A stretch of 64,000 nucleotides of DNA. Source: Paenibacillus sp. cl123. GTDB taxonomy: Bacteria > Bacillota > Bacilli > Paenibacillales > NBRC-103111. The translations under genes and the position numbers were made by a program. A model generated the notes under the pieces. The model worked only from the letters and a program-made list of their open reading frames with translations. It was not told the origin of the DNA and searched no databases. The stretch is from the NCBI RefSeq assembly GCF_900101595.1, contig NZ_FMYY01000017.1, forward strand, positions 62,001 through 126,000, written 5' to 3'. Of the stretch, positions 17,832-26,332 are shown piece after piece. Within the stretch, counting starts at the first letter, position 1. Each line of letters opens with the position of its first letter.

Positions 17832-18269
17832 TTGGACTTTTTGATGGAATTTATTCAGGACCGCTGGTTTGTTATCGCAGGGGCGATCATCGTCCTTTTT
17901 ATCGTGGTCAAGCTGGTGAAGACGGTTATGAAGTGGGTGCTGATCATCGCTCTGCTGGCCGGCCTTTATTATTACGGAGCCAGCTATAAGGATCAGCTGC
18001 TGGAGCTAGGCGGAGCTGTCGGAGCCCAGGCTGCGGCGGAAGTCAAAACCCAGGTCGTCAAGGCTTTCGGAGATGAGGTCAAGGAGGCGTCGTACAAGCA
18101 AAATGCGGACGGCTCATTTACCGTGACGACGAAAAGCGTCAGACTGGACGGTAAGCCGGGGGAAAGCGAAGTCAAGGTGACGTTTATGAACCGCAGCTTT
18201 ACGGTCAAGATGGATGATGTGATGAAAGCGCTGATCGATCAAGCGAAGAAGAACGCAGGATTGCAGTAA
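17832..18269 (+). CDS. Membrane-anchored protein, unknown function
   Basis: The 145-residue product has two hydrophobic helices (about residues 12-28 and 33-49) and then a hydrophilic domain of about 95 residues, predicted outside or at the membrane. Translation probably starts at TTG 17832, nine bases after GAGGGGGA; an ATG four codons later is an alternative. The domain has a regular alternating pattern (DGSFTVTTKSVRLDG, SEVKVTFMNRSFTVKMDDV) suggesting beta strands. It sits 60 bases before the transglutaminase-like gene and probably works with it. Confidence 0.65.
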   Translation: MDFLMEFIQDRWFVIAGAIIVLFIVVKLVKTVMKWVLIIALLAGLYYYGASYKDQLLELGGAVGAQAAAEVKTQVVKAFGDEVKEASYKQNADGSFTVTTKSVRLDGKPGESEVKVTFMNRSFTVKMDDVMKALIDQAKKNAGLQ

Positions 18270-18329
18270 CGGACAGCAGGGACTCTTTCATTGACGGACG
18301 CGCTGGCGGGCGAAGAGGGGAGAGAGAGA

Positions 18330-19517
18330 ATGAACGTTGCGGATTTCTGGAGCCATGCAGGAGTATGGAATGTGGTGACGATCGTGTTGGCGGGAGCGTT
18401 CGCATTGTCTGTTGCGCAGGGCTTGCGGCGCGGCGCTTCCTCGTCGGCCAAGCATCTGGCGCTTATGATGACGGAAGGCGCCGTGACGCTGGCCAGCCTA
18501 TTGCTGGCCTGGCAGCTCTCCAGCTGGCTGTCGCCGCAGGTGCAGTCCTGGCTGATCGAGCGCAATCTGAAGATACCGCCCGAGGAGCTCGGGATGTGGG
18601 AGCAGTTTTATTATACCGGGATAACGGCTATGCGGGATTTTTCGCTGCTTCGCTACAGCGTGCTGTTCGTGCTCGGCTATGGTCTCATCAAGCAGCTGGT
18701 CTACCGGCTGCTGGACCCGGCCGTCGACAGATGGCTTGGCCGCCATGCCGATACGGCCTCGGCTGCGGGAACGGCAAGCCGGGACGCTCGCGGCAGGTCG
18801 GGTCCTTCGATCTGGAGCAGCCTGCTGGGCGGCGTGATCGGCGCCTTGACGGGACTCGGACGCGGGCTGGTCATGGTTGCGCTGCTGTTCATCTTCACGA
18901 CGCTCTTTCCCCAGACGCCCTTATCCGGCTATATCCAAGCTTCAACGCTGTACCAGACAGGGGCCAAAAGCGTGATCAAGCCGGTCACCGGAGGATTTCT
19001 CGAAAGCCAGCTGCCGGTGTTCACACGTGCGGTGGAGCAGGAGTTCAGCAATATTTTGCAGCGCAAATACGAGGTGCTCGACTCCAAGATTCCTGACGAT
19101 ATCGCTCAAGCGGCCAAGCAGGTGACGGCCAAGGCGAAAAACGACGAGGAGAAGGCGCGCATGCTGTACCGATGGGTCGGCACGCGCATCCAATATGATT
19201 GGGACAAGGTGGAGCAGTACGAGAAGCGGCGCATCTGGAAGGAGCAGACGCCGGAGGACACGTTTGCGACCAAGCAGGGCGTCTGCATCGATTTCTCCCG
19301 GCTGTATGCGGTTATGGCCCGCTCGGTCGGGCTAGACGTGAAGGTCGTGACCGGTCTTGGCTATGACGGCCAAGGCGGCTACGGTCCGCATGCCTGGAAC
19401 GAGGTTTATTTGGCCGATCAGGCTCTATGGGTCCCGCTCGATTCGACCTGGGTAGCCAGCGGGGGCAATTGGTTCAACCCTCCGGGCTTCAACGAGACTC
19501 ATATCAAGGACGCATAG
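18330..19517 (+). CDS. Membrane protein with C-terminal transglutaminase-like domain
   Basis: The 395-residue protein has about four hydrophobic segments in its N-terminal 210 residues (including LLGGVIGALTGLGRGL) and a transglutaminase-like cysteine protease fold at the C-terminus. The catalytic triad is visible as Cys319 (GVCIDFSRLY), His354 (GPHAWNEVYL) and Asp371 (VPLDSTW). Bacterial membrane-linked members are usually peptidases or cross-linking enzymes of the envelope. The ATG at 18330 has a strong GAGGGGAGAGAGA site; an upstream TTG at 18291 is weaker. It is the last gene of a three-gene group of envelope proteins. Confidence 0.85.
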   Translation: MNVADFWSHAGVWNVVTIVLAGAFALSVAQGLRRGASSSAKHLALMMTEGAVTLASLLLAWQLSSWLSPQVQSWLIERNLKIPPEELGMWEQFYYTGITAMRDFSLLRYSVLFVLGYGLIKQLVYRLLDPAVDRWLGRHADTASAAGTASRDARGRSGPSIWSSLLGGVIGALTGLGRGLVMVALLFIFTTLFPQTPLSGYIQASTLYQTGAKSVIKPVTGGFLESQLPVFTRAVEQEFSNILQRKYEVLDSKIPDDIAQAAKQVTAKAKNDEEKARMLYRWVGTRIQYDWDKVEQYEKRRIWKEQTPEDTFATKQGVCIDFSRLYAVMARSVGLDVKVVTGLGYDGQGGYGPHAWNEVYLADQALWVPLDSTWVASGGNWFNPPGFNETHIKDA

Positions 19518-19525
19518 GCGAACAT

Positions 19526-19558
19526 AGCCGGAAACCCGACTCAGTCGGATTTCCGGCT
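19526..19558 (+). terminator. Hairpin after the transglutaminase-like gene
   Basis: AGCCGGAAA and TTTCCGGCT, with an inner CCGAC/GTCGG stem, form a strong hairpin nine bases past the stop codon. No T tract follows, so termination efficiency is uncertain. Confidence 0.55.
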
Positions 19559-19682
19559 GGCTGCGTTGCGCTGCGCGCCGCCGTTTCGCTTTGGCACGAA
19601 GCAAGGATTTGATGAGCTCTCTGTCTGTGGTACACTAGAAGAAAGCATAAGAAATAAAATACGAGCATTCGGGAGCGTCCGC

Positions 19683-20438
19683 ATGAGGGCGATGGTCCCG
19701 CATGATGTGATGGAAAGCAGGTTTGCCGGAGTGAGAAAACCATGGTCGTCTTATAAAGCCGTTTATTTCGATGTGGGAGATACGCTGCTGACCATCCCGG
19801 CGGCGCGGGTCATCCTGCAGCAGCATTTGGCCGCCCGGTCGTTTCACCGGGGAGAGGAGCAGATCGGTGAACTTTTCACCGAGGCGTTTCGTCTATTGTA
19901 TTACGGAAAGCAGCTTGGAGACTTCGAAGCATGCTCGCCGGAATCCGACCGTATATTCTGGATGAAGGTGTATCATTATATTTTGCAGCAGCTGGGTGTG
20001 GAAAGCGAGCGATGGACGGAAGAGCAGATTCACGCCTGCTGCCACGAGCTCTACGATCTCTTCACGTCGCCTGAGCATTATTCGCTCTTCGAAGATGTCG
20101 AAGAGACGTTGGCCGAGCTGCAGCAGCGCGGCTACCGGCTTGGCGTTATATCCAATTTTGCCCCTACGCTCAAGTCGATTCTGGAGCATAAGGGGATTTT
20201 GCACTACTTCGAGGCGGTCCATGTCTCGACGGAGGTCGGTCTGGAGAAGCCCGATCCCGCCATATTCCGGCTGGCGCTGGAGCATGGAGAGCTGGCGCCT
20301 GAAGAAGTGCTGTATATCGGGGACCACGACCGCAACGATATATGGGCGCCTGCCCAGGTCGGGATCCGCGCGGTGAAAATCAAGCGCTACGACTATCATG
20401 AGGGAGAGGGCATCCACTCGCTGAGAGAGCTGCTCTGA
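19683..20438 (+). CDS. HAD-superfamily hydrolase with altered motif I
   Basis: The 251-residue protein has the haloacid-dehalogenase fold, probably a phosphatase or dehalogenase: motif I FDVGDTLL (nucleophile Asp30), motif II ISNFAP, the Lys of EKPDPAIF and the acidic motif GDHDRND. In motif I the second aspartate of DxDxT, the general acid/base of typical HAD phosphatases, is replaced by Gly32, as in REG-2-like members. A helical cap lies between residues 45 and 130. The start at ATG 19683 (GGGAG eight bases before) is uncertain, with ATG 19692 possible. It lies 50 bases upstream of the penicillin-binding protein gene. Confidence 0.82.
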   Translation: MRAMVPHDVMESRFAGVRKPWSSYKAVYFDVGDTLLTIPAARVILQQHLAARSFHRGEEQIGELFTEAFRLLYYGKQLGDFEACSPESDRIFWMKVYHYILQQLGVESERWTEEQIHACCHELYDLFTSPEHYSLFEDVEETLAELQQRGYRLGVISNFAPTLKSILEHKGILHYFEAVHVSTEVGLEKPDPAIFRLALEHGELAPEEVLYIGDHDRNDIWAPAQVGIRAVKIKRYDYHEGEGIHSLRELL

Positions 20439-20488
20439 TCCTTGGCATTGTTTTAACAACAACACGAAAGGAGCCGCTTAAACGCACA

Positions 20489-22579
20489 ATGAAGAAGCCG
20501 ATCGGTATGGAAGACCGCTCCAAGCAGGAGTCGGGCAAGGGCCGCAATTTTACGTTCCGTATTAATATTTTTTTCTTCTTCACATTTTTTCTGTTTTCGG
20601 TGCTTATCGTGCAGCTGGCTGACCTTCAGTTCGTGAAGGGCAAGGAGCTGCTGGAGGAGAAAAGCCGCATCGAGAGCGCCGCGACGCCGATCCCTCCGAT
20701 CCGGGGCAATATCTTCGACCGGGAGAGCGCTCCGCTGGCCTATACGGTACCCGTGCAGTCGCTGTACTTCCGCATCGAGCAGCAGCAGCCCAAAGAGGAG
20801 GTTATCGCGCTGGCCAAACGGCTGGAGCAGATTTTCGCCGACAATGTTCGCGAAGGCGAGACGCCTCTGACTGCGGAGGAGATTATCAAGGAAATGGACG
20901 TGGGCTACGACCTGAACGGAGACGAGACGGAGAAAAAGCCGAGCTACAACTCCGTGCCGCGGCGGGTCAAGACCGATCTGTCCAATGCCGAGATGGCATA
21001 TATTCTGGAGCATCGCGATGAGCTGAAGTGGATCGAGATCACGGAGGAAAGCATCCGGACCTATGATCCGGTCAAGCCTGTCGCCGTCCAGCTTGTCGGC
21101 TATATGCGTCCGTATTCCCAGGCCCGCGAGCCGAAAAACGGCTTGTCCTTCTATCAGGACAAAACGACGACAAAGGGCTATATGGATACGGAATACGTAG
21201 GTTATGACGGCATCGAGTTCATGTACCAGAAGGAGCTCAGAGGGACGAACGGAACGAAGACGTACCCGGTCAATGCGCTTAACAAAATTATCGGGCAGGC
21301 CGAGGTGACTCCGCCGACGAAGGGCAATAATTTGTACCTGACGATCAATAAGGATATTCAGAGCATTACCGAGAAGGCGATTATGGATCATCTGGCCTAT
21401 CTGAAAAGTCCGGCAGCCCGCAGCAATCCGCTGATAGCCAAAGGGAGAAATGCCGTGGCCGGCTATGCGGTCGCGATGGAGGTTGAGACGGGCAAGGTGG
21501 TCACGATGGCCAGTATGCCGGATTACGATCCGAAGGTATGGGCCGGGGGCATTAAGACCAACGCACAGTATTTGCAGATTCAGCCTTTTATCAACAATGG
21601 CACAATTACGACGGCCTATCCCGACTATCCGACGGCAGAGGAGCGCAACCGGCATCCGACCTCGATCGTTTACGTCGGTTCGGTCATCAAGCCGTTGTCG
21701 GTGCTGATCGGACTGAAGGAAGGACTGTTCGGCCTGAACACCGTGTACAACGATACGGGAATCTTCCATTACGGCAAGGATAACAGCGCCAAGGTGTCGA
21801 ACTCCGACGGCAAGGCCTGGGGACCGATCAATGCGACGAAGGCGATCCAATATTCGTCCAACACTTTCATGTCCGCCAAGATCGGCTATGAGCTTCACCG
21901 GCTCAAAGGCGAGAAGGCCGTCGAGATATGGGATTCTTATTTGGCCAAGTTTGGTCTCGGCGTATCGACGGAAACAGGGCTGCGCACCGAATCTCCGGGA
22001 CTCAGCGAATATTTGACCAACACGAAGGAGTCCCATCAGCAGCGGATGGTGTTCGCCTCTTGGGGACAGAACGAGAAGTATACGACGATGCAGCTTGCCC
22101 AGTATGTCACCACATTGGCAACGCGCGGAGAGCGGCTGAAGCCGCTGCTCGTCGATAAGATCGAGTCTTACAACGGTGACCCTGTACAAAGCTTCGAGAG
22201 GGTTGTGCTGGACAAAATCGAGTTCCCGAAGGAATACTGGGATGCGGTATTCAAAGGAATGGCCGCGGTCGGCATCAGCGGCTTCGACGACTTCAAGTAC
22301 CCGCTGGCCCGCAAGACGGGAACCTCGACGCAGCGGGTGGCCGGCAATAAGGAAGTCGACAACGCGGTATTCATCGCCTTCGCTCCGATCGAGAATCCCA
22401 AGCTGGCTGTTGCGGTCGTCGTGCCCGAGGGGGGCTTCGGCTCTTACGGAGCGGCGCCGATTGCGCGCAAAATTTTTGACGCTTACGATTATTATTACGG
22501 ACTCGACGGCGTGCCCAAGAAGGCCGCTGCCGACGCAGCAGCCGGGGCGGGGGGCGCTGCGGCGAATAAACAGCCGTAA
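20489..22579 (+). CDS. Class B penicillin-binding protein (peptidoglycan transpeptidase)
   Basis: The 696-residue enzyme cross-links peptidoglycan on the outside of the membrane. After about 25 cytoplasmic residues comes one membrane helix (about 26-50), then the PBP dimerisation domain (PPIRGNIFDRESAPLAY) and the transpeptidase domain. All three active-site motifs are present: SVIK (Ser398, Lys401), SSN (456-458) and KTG (609-611). No PASTA domains are seen, so it resembles the elongation-type PbpA/MrdA group rather than SpoVD. The C-terminus is a short Ala-rich tail. The ATG at 20489 has AAAGGAG somewhat far upstream (about 14 bases). Confidence 0.92.
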   Translation: MKKPIGMEDRSKQESGKGRNFTFRINIFFFFTFFLFSVLIVQLADLQFVKGKELLEEKSRIESAATPIPPIRGNIFDRESAPLAYTVPVQSLYFRIEQQQPKEEVIALAKRLEQIFADNVREGETPLTAEEIIKEMDVGYDLNGDETEKKPSYNSVPRRVKTDLSNAEMAYILEHRDELKWIEITEESIRTYDPVKPVAVQLVGYMRPYSQAREPKNGLSFYQDKTTTKGYMDTEYVGYDGIEFMYQKELRGTNGTKTYPVNALNKIIGQAEVTPPTKGNNLYLTINKDIQSITEKAIMDHLAYLKSPAARSNPLIAKGRNAVAGYAVAMEVETGKVVTMASMPDYDPKVWAGGIKTNAQYLQIQPFINNGTITTAYPDYPTAEERNRHPTSIVYVGSVIKPLSVLIGLKEGLFGLNTVYNDTGIFHYGKDNSAKVSNSDGKAWGPINATKAIQYSSNTFMSAKIGYELHRLKGEKAVEIWDSYLAKFGLGVSTETGLRTESPGLSEYLTNTKESHQQRMVFASWGQNEKYTTMQLAQYVTTLATRGERLKPLLVDKIESYNGDPVQSFERVVLDKIEFPKEYWDAVFKGMAAVGISGFDDFKYPLARKTGTSTQRVAGNKEVDNAVFIAFAPIENPKLAVAVVVPEGGFGSYGAAPIARKIFDAYDYYYGLDGVPKKAAADAAAGAGGAAANKQP

Positions 22580-22615
22580 GCCGGCCGGTAGGCAGGCGTT
22601 AACCAGGTTCCGCAG

Positions 22616-22646
22616 AAGGAGCTCCCGATAGACGGGGGTTCCTTTT
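22616..22646 (+). terminator. Terminator of the penicillin-binding protein gene
   Basis: AAGGAGCTCCCG and CGGGGGTTCCTT pair around a short loop and the right arm ends in TTTT. It lies about 37 bases past the stop codon. Confidence 0.7.
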
Positions 22647-22761
22647 CGTGCTTCTTGCTCCGGGCTGTGTAAAATAATGAATAGGCGATCAAGGAAACAG
22701 GACAAGCTCATTCTGTGCTTGCAGCAGGTATGAGCACAGAAAAGCCGAAGGAGTGACCACC

Positions 22762-24285
22762 ATGAGCGGCCAAGATGAAGCAGGGTTCGAAGCGAAGTTC
22801 GGAACAAACCTCCTGGCAGACCTCGCAGCAAGCCCCGGAGTAAGTCTTATGGCAGGCGCCTATATTAACGGAGCTCTCTTTATGCCGGACGCGTCCCCCG
22901 ACACACCGGCAGATAACGTCATCGTGAATCCTTATAACAACGAGGTCATCGCGCGCATCCGTTTCGGAGGATTGGCCGAGCTGGAGCGGGCGATCGCGTC
23001 TGCGCACGGCGCCTTTCACGCTGCGATGAAGCGGCTTCCGGCGCACGAGCGCGCCTCCCTTCTGCGTAAAGCTGCGGATCTGCTGGAGGATGAGCTGAAG
23101 CAGTTCGCCCGGGTTATTATGCTGGAAGCGGGCAAGCCGATCCGGGATTCGCGGGCCGAGGTCAGGAGATCGGTCCAGATTCTGCGGCTAGCGGAGGCGG
23201 AGGCGCTGAAGCTGGACGGCCAGCTGGTTCCGATGGATGCGGCGGCGGGGGGCGAAGGACGGATCGGCATGGTCAGGCTGTCTCCGCTTGGAGTCGTCGC
23301 CGCCATAGCTCCATTCAATTTCCCATTGAATTTGGTGCTGCATAAAGTTGCCCCTGCCATAGCGGCGGGCAATACAGTCGTGCTGAAGCCGTCGGAGAAA
23401 ACGCCGCTCTCGTCCCTGCTGCTTGCGCGTCTGCTGACGCGGGCCGGGCTGCCGGACGGCGCTTTGAATGTTGTGGCCGGCGAGGGCTCCTTGCTGGGAG
23501 AGGCGTTGGTATCCGATCCGCGGATAAGCAAAATTACCTTCACCGGAAGCGTACCCGTCGGCCAGCGGATTCAGCGGCTCGCCGGATTCAGAAAGCTTAC
23601 GCTGGAGCTGGGTTCGAATTCGCCGAACATTGTATTCGACGACGCGGATCTGGAGCAGACGGCGGCAGGGCTTGTTCGAGGGGCGTTCATTTTCGCCGGG
23701 CAAGTATGCATTTCGGTCCAGCGCATCTATGTGCAGAGCGGTATTTATAACGAATTCCAGCAGCTATTTGTGTCCAGGACCAAAGCGTTGAAGCTCGGTA
23801 ATCCTGCGGATGAGAATACCGATATAGGCCCGATGATCAGTGAGGAGGAAGCGGTCCGGACGGAACGGTGGATTCGGGAGGCCGAAGCGCTGGGAGCAGT
23901 TGTGCTGACGGGAGGGACGCGGGAGGGAGCCTTGTTTTCTCCCACGGTGATGACCCGGGTTAAGCCGGATATGAAGATTATGTGCCGGGAGACTTTCGCT
24001 CCCGTGGTCTCGCTTATTCCTTTTGATACGGAAGAGGAGGTCTTGCGCATGGCCAATGCGTCCGACTTCGGAATTCAAGCGGGGGTCTTCACGACGAATA
24101 TTAACCGGGCGCTTCGGGTAGCGGACGGTTTGGAGACGGGCGGAGTATGGATCAATGAAATTTCGACCTACCGTCAGGATAATTACCCTTATGGAGGGAT
24201 CAAGCAGAGCGGAGTCGGCCGAGAAGGCGTCGGATATGCGGTAAGGGACATGTGCGAGAGTAAATTTATTGGAATTAAATATTGA
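22762..24285 (+). CDS. Aldehyde dehydrogenase family protein
   Basis: The 507-residue NAD(P)-dependent enzyme oxidises an aldehyde to the carboxylic acid. Visible motifs are PFNFPLN (the active-site Asn), KPSEKTPLS (cofactor binding), FTGSVPVGQRI, LELGSNSPNIV (general-base Glu) and the catalytic Cys316 in AGQVCIS. The sequence resembles succinate-semialdehyde or lactaldehyde dehydrogenase-like enzymes, but the substrate cannot be fixed. AAGGAG lies nine bases before the ATG at 22762; the in-frame GTG three codons upstream is too close to it. The gene is monocistronic, with terminators on both sides. Confidence 0.92.
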   Translation: MSGQDEAGFEAKFGTNLLADLAASPGVSLMAGAYINGALFMPDASPDTPADNVIVNPYNNEVIARIRFGGLAELERAIASAHGAFHAAMKRLPAHERASLLRKAADLLEDELKQFARVIMLEAGKPIRDSRAEVRRSVQILRLAEAEALKLDGQLVPMDAAAGGEGRIGMVRLSPLGVVAAIAPFNFPLNLVLHKVAPAIAAGNTVVLKPSEKTPLSSLLLARLLTRAGLPDGALNVVAGEGSLLGEALVSDPRISKITFTGSVPVGQRIQRLAGFRKLTLELGSNSPNIVFDDADLEQTAAGLVRGAFIFAGQVCISVQRIYVQSGIYNEFQQLFVSRTKALKLGNPADENTDIGPMISEEEAVRTERWIREAEALGAVVLTGGTREGALFSPTVMTRVKPDMKIMCRETFAPVVSLIPFDTEEEVLRMANASDFGIQAGVFTTNINRALRVADGLETGGVWINEISTYRQDNYPYGGIKQSGVGREGVGYAVRDMCESKFIGIKY

Positions 24286-24302
24286 CGGTCTTAGGGAACC
24301 TG

Positions 24303-24336
24303 AGCCCTCCGCGCGCTTCTGCAGCGCCGGAGGGCT
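24303..24336 (+). terminator. Terminator of the aldehyde dehydrogenase gene
   Basis: AGCCCTCCG and CGGAGGGCT form a 9-base stem followed by TGCTTGT, about 20 bases past the stop codon. Confidence 0.6.
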
Positions 24337-24398
24337 TGCTTGTGTTCAGGGCTGCCGATGAAGGGGCTATGGGCAGGCAGGACGAACGTCTAAAATTA

Positions 24399-24431
24399 AT
24401 GTTGCACTGGGGAAACATTATTGTATATAAT
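24399..24431 (+). promoter_or_regulatory. Promoter of the manganese importer with overlapping MntR-like dyad
   Basis: TTGCAC (24402-24407) and TATAAT (24426-24431) are spaced by 18 bases. The -35 lies inside an imperfect dyad, ATGTTGC-N5-GGAAACAT (24399-24418), which resembles the Bacillus MntR operator (TTTGC...GGAAAC type). Binding would cover the -35, so repression at high manganese is inferred. Confidence 0.5.
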
Positions 24432-24454
24432 AAAAACATAGTCATCAGGGAAAG

Positions 24455-24496
24455 AAAAGTTGTCTCGGCCAACAAAAGAGGTCTAAGACAACTTTT
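24455..24496 (+). promoter_or_regulatory. Perfect hairpin in the 5' leader of the manganese importer
   Basis: AAAAGTTGTCT (24455-24465) and AGACAACTTTT (24486-24496) are perfectly complementary 11-base arms around a 20-base loop. The hairpin lies in the predicted 5' UTR, about 50 bases before the first gene's start. It could be a second operator dyad, an RNA stability element or an attenuator. It is not followed by a T tract. Confidence 0.45.
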
Positions 24497-24549
24497 AGGC
24501 ACCATATAGTCATAACCACATACAATTGGCTAGAAGAGGAGAGAGGATA

Positions 24550-25524
24550 GTGAGAGCGAATCCAAGCAAAGCTTTGCCATCATCGCCGTTGATGAAACGT
24601 CTTTTATTGTCGCTTGTTTGTCTGGCGGTGGCCGCCATGCTGACGGCCTGCGGCGGAGGAGCGGAGCCGGCGGGCGCCGAAGCGGGCGGCAAGATCAAGA
24701 TTACGACGACGATCGGCATGATCGCGGATATTGCGGAGCAGGTGGGCGGGGAGCATGTGCAGGTAACGGCGCTGATGAAGCCGGGCGTCGATCCCCATCT
24801 GTACAAAGCTTCGCAAGGAGATGTGCGCAAGCTGGAGCAGGCGGACATGATTTTCTACGGAGGCCTTCATCTCGAAGGCAAGATGATTGAGCTGTTCGAA
24901 AACATGGCGAAGGAGAAAACGACAGTCGCCGTCACCCGGAACATTCCGGAGTCCAGGCTGATGCTGACGGACGACGGCTCGGGCACCCACGATCCGCATG
25001 TCTGGTTCGACGTATCGCTGTGGATGCTGGCGACGGAGACGGTCCGGGATACGCTGGCTGAGCAGGATGCGACCCATGCCGAGGATTATAAGAAGAATGC
25101 GGCGGCCTATATCGCTCAGCTGAAGGAGCTGGACCGTTACGCGGCCGAGCAGATCGCTTCGATTCCGGAAGGGCAGCGGGTGCTGGTTACGGCGCATGAC
25201 GCCTTCGGCTATTTCGGCAAGGCTTACGGGATCAAGGTGATGGGGCTGCAAGGAATCAGCACGGCTTCCGAATACGGGTCCAAGGATGTAAGCAAGCTGC
25301 GCGATTATCTGGTCGCCAACCGGATCAAAGCCGTATTCGTCGAATCCAGTGTCCCCAAGAAGTCCATAGAAGCGGTCATCCAAGGCGCAGCCAAGCAGGG
25401 GCATGATGTGAAGATCGGCGGGGAGCTGTTTTCGGACGCGATGGGCGAGGCTGGAACGCCGGAGGGCACGTATATCGGGATGGTCAGACATAATGTCGAT
25501 ACGATTGTGAAGGCATTAAAATAA
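24550..25524 (+). CDS. mntA: Manganese/zinc ABC transporter substrate-binding lipoprotein
   Basis: The 324-residue cluster A-I metal-binding protein captures Mn(II) or Zn(II) outside the cell. The lipobox LTACG follows a short signal peptide. Metal-ligand regions are recognisable: PGVDPHLYKAS (His), GTHDPHVWFD (His), and the conserved HDAFGYFGKAYG with a following acidic region. There is no His-rich loop of the kind common in zinc-specific ZnuA proteins, which favours manganese. GTG 24550 behind GAGGAGAGAGG is the preferred start. Gene order (binding protein, ATPase, two permeases) equals B. subtilis mntABCD. Confidence 0.88.
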   Translation: MRANPSKALPSSPLMKRLLLSLVCLAVAAMLTACGGGAEPAGAEAGGKIKITTTIGMIADIAEQVGGEHVQVTALMKPGVDPHLYKASQGDVRKLEQADMIFYGGLHLEGKMIELFENMAKEKTTVAVTRNIPESRLMLTDDGSGTHDPHVWFDVSLWMLATETVRDTLAEQDATHAEDYKKNAAAYIAQLKELDRYAAEQIASIPEGQRVLVTAHDAFGYFGKAYGIKVMGLQGISTASEYGSKDVSKLRDYLVANRIKAVFVESSVPKKSIEAVIQGAAKQGHDVKIGGELFSDAMGEAGTPEGTYIGMVRHNVDTIVKALK

Positions 25525-25559
25525 AAAATAAACGGAGCAAAACAAAGGGAGTGAGGAAG

Positions 25560-26327
25560 ATGACAGATCGGCATGCGCCCCTGCGTATAGAAGGTTTGAC
25601 TGTCGCCTATCAGAAGAAGCCGGTGCTGCGGGATATTTCGCTGACGGTTCCCGAGGGCAAGCTCATCGGGATTATCGGTCCCAACGGCGCGGGCAAGTCG
25701 ACGTTGATCAAGGCTACACTGGGCCTTATCCCCAAAGTGACCGGCAGCGTAACGATATTCGGCCGCCCGTATCAAGAGCAGCGGAAGCTGATCGGTTATG
25801 TGCCGCAGCGGGAGTCGGTGGACTGGGACTTCCCGACCAGCGCGCTGGACGTCGTGATGATGGGCCGGTATGGCCATCTCGGCTGGTTCAAGCGGCCGGG
25901 AGCGCGGGAGAGGGAATATGCGATGGATTGCCTGGAGAAAGTCGGGATGGCCGACTTCGCCGGCCGCCAGATCAGCCAGCTGTCCGGGGGGCAGCAGCAG
26001 CGTATTTTTCTGGCGCGGGCGCTTGCCCAGGATGCGCGGCTGTACTTCATGGATGAGCCGTTCGTAGGTGTGGACGCCGCGACCGAGAAGGCGATCATCA
26101 CGCTGCTGAACGAGCTGAAGAAGCAGGGCAAGACCGTGCTCGTCGTTCATCACGATCTGGCTACGGTGAAGGAATATTTCGACTGGATTATCCTGCTTAA
26201 CGTGGAGCTGTTGGGGGCGGGTCCGACGGCGGAATGGTTTACGAAAGAGCATCTACAGAAGACGTACGGCGGGCGGCTTACGCTGCTGCAGCAGGATGAT
26301 GACGCCGTTATCGTCAGTTCGAGGTGA
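25560..26327 (+). CDS. mntB: Manganese/zinc ABC transporter ATP-binding protein
   Basis: The 255-residue ATPase powers metal import. Walker A (GPNGAGKST), Q-loop (YVPQRESVDWDFP), the ABC signature LSGGQQQR, Walker B (LYFMDEPFVGVD) and the switch His (VVHHDLATV) are all intact. The sequence YVPQRxxVDWDFP is typical of metal-type ATPases of this family. ATG 25560 has GTGAGGAAG just upstream; a GTG three codons earlier is less likely. It ends overlapping the start region of the first permease gene. Confidence 0.93.
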   Translation: MTDRHAPLRIEGLTVAYQKKPVLRDISLTVPEGKLIGIIGPNGAGKSTLIKATLGLIPKVTGSVTIFGRPYQEQRKLIGYVPQRESVDWDFPTSALDVVMMGRYGHLGWFKRPGAREREYAMDCLEKVGMADFAGRQISQLSGGQQQRIFLARALAQDARLYFMDEPFVGVDAATEKAIITLLNELKKQGKTVLVVHHDLATVKEYFDWIILLNVELLGAGPTAEWFTKEHLQKTYGGRLTLLQQDDDAVIVSSR

Positions 26328-26332
26328 TCGGG

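Noticed and set aside
20453..22831. 792-codon open frame opposite the penicillin-binding protein gene
   Set aside because: It is the antisense shadow of a gene with all PBP motifs; composition is Arg/Leu/His-rich and no ribosome binding site is present.
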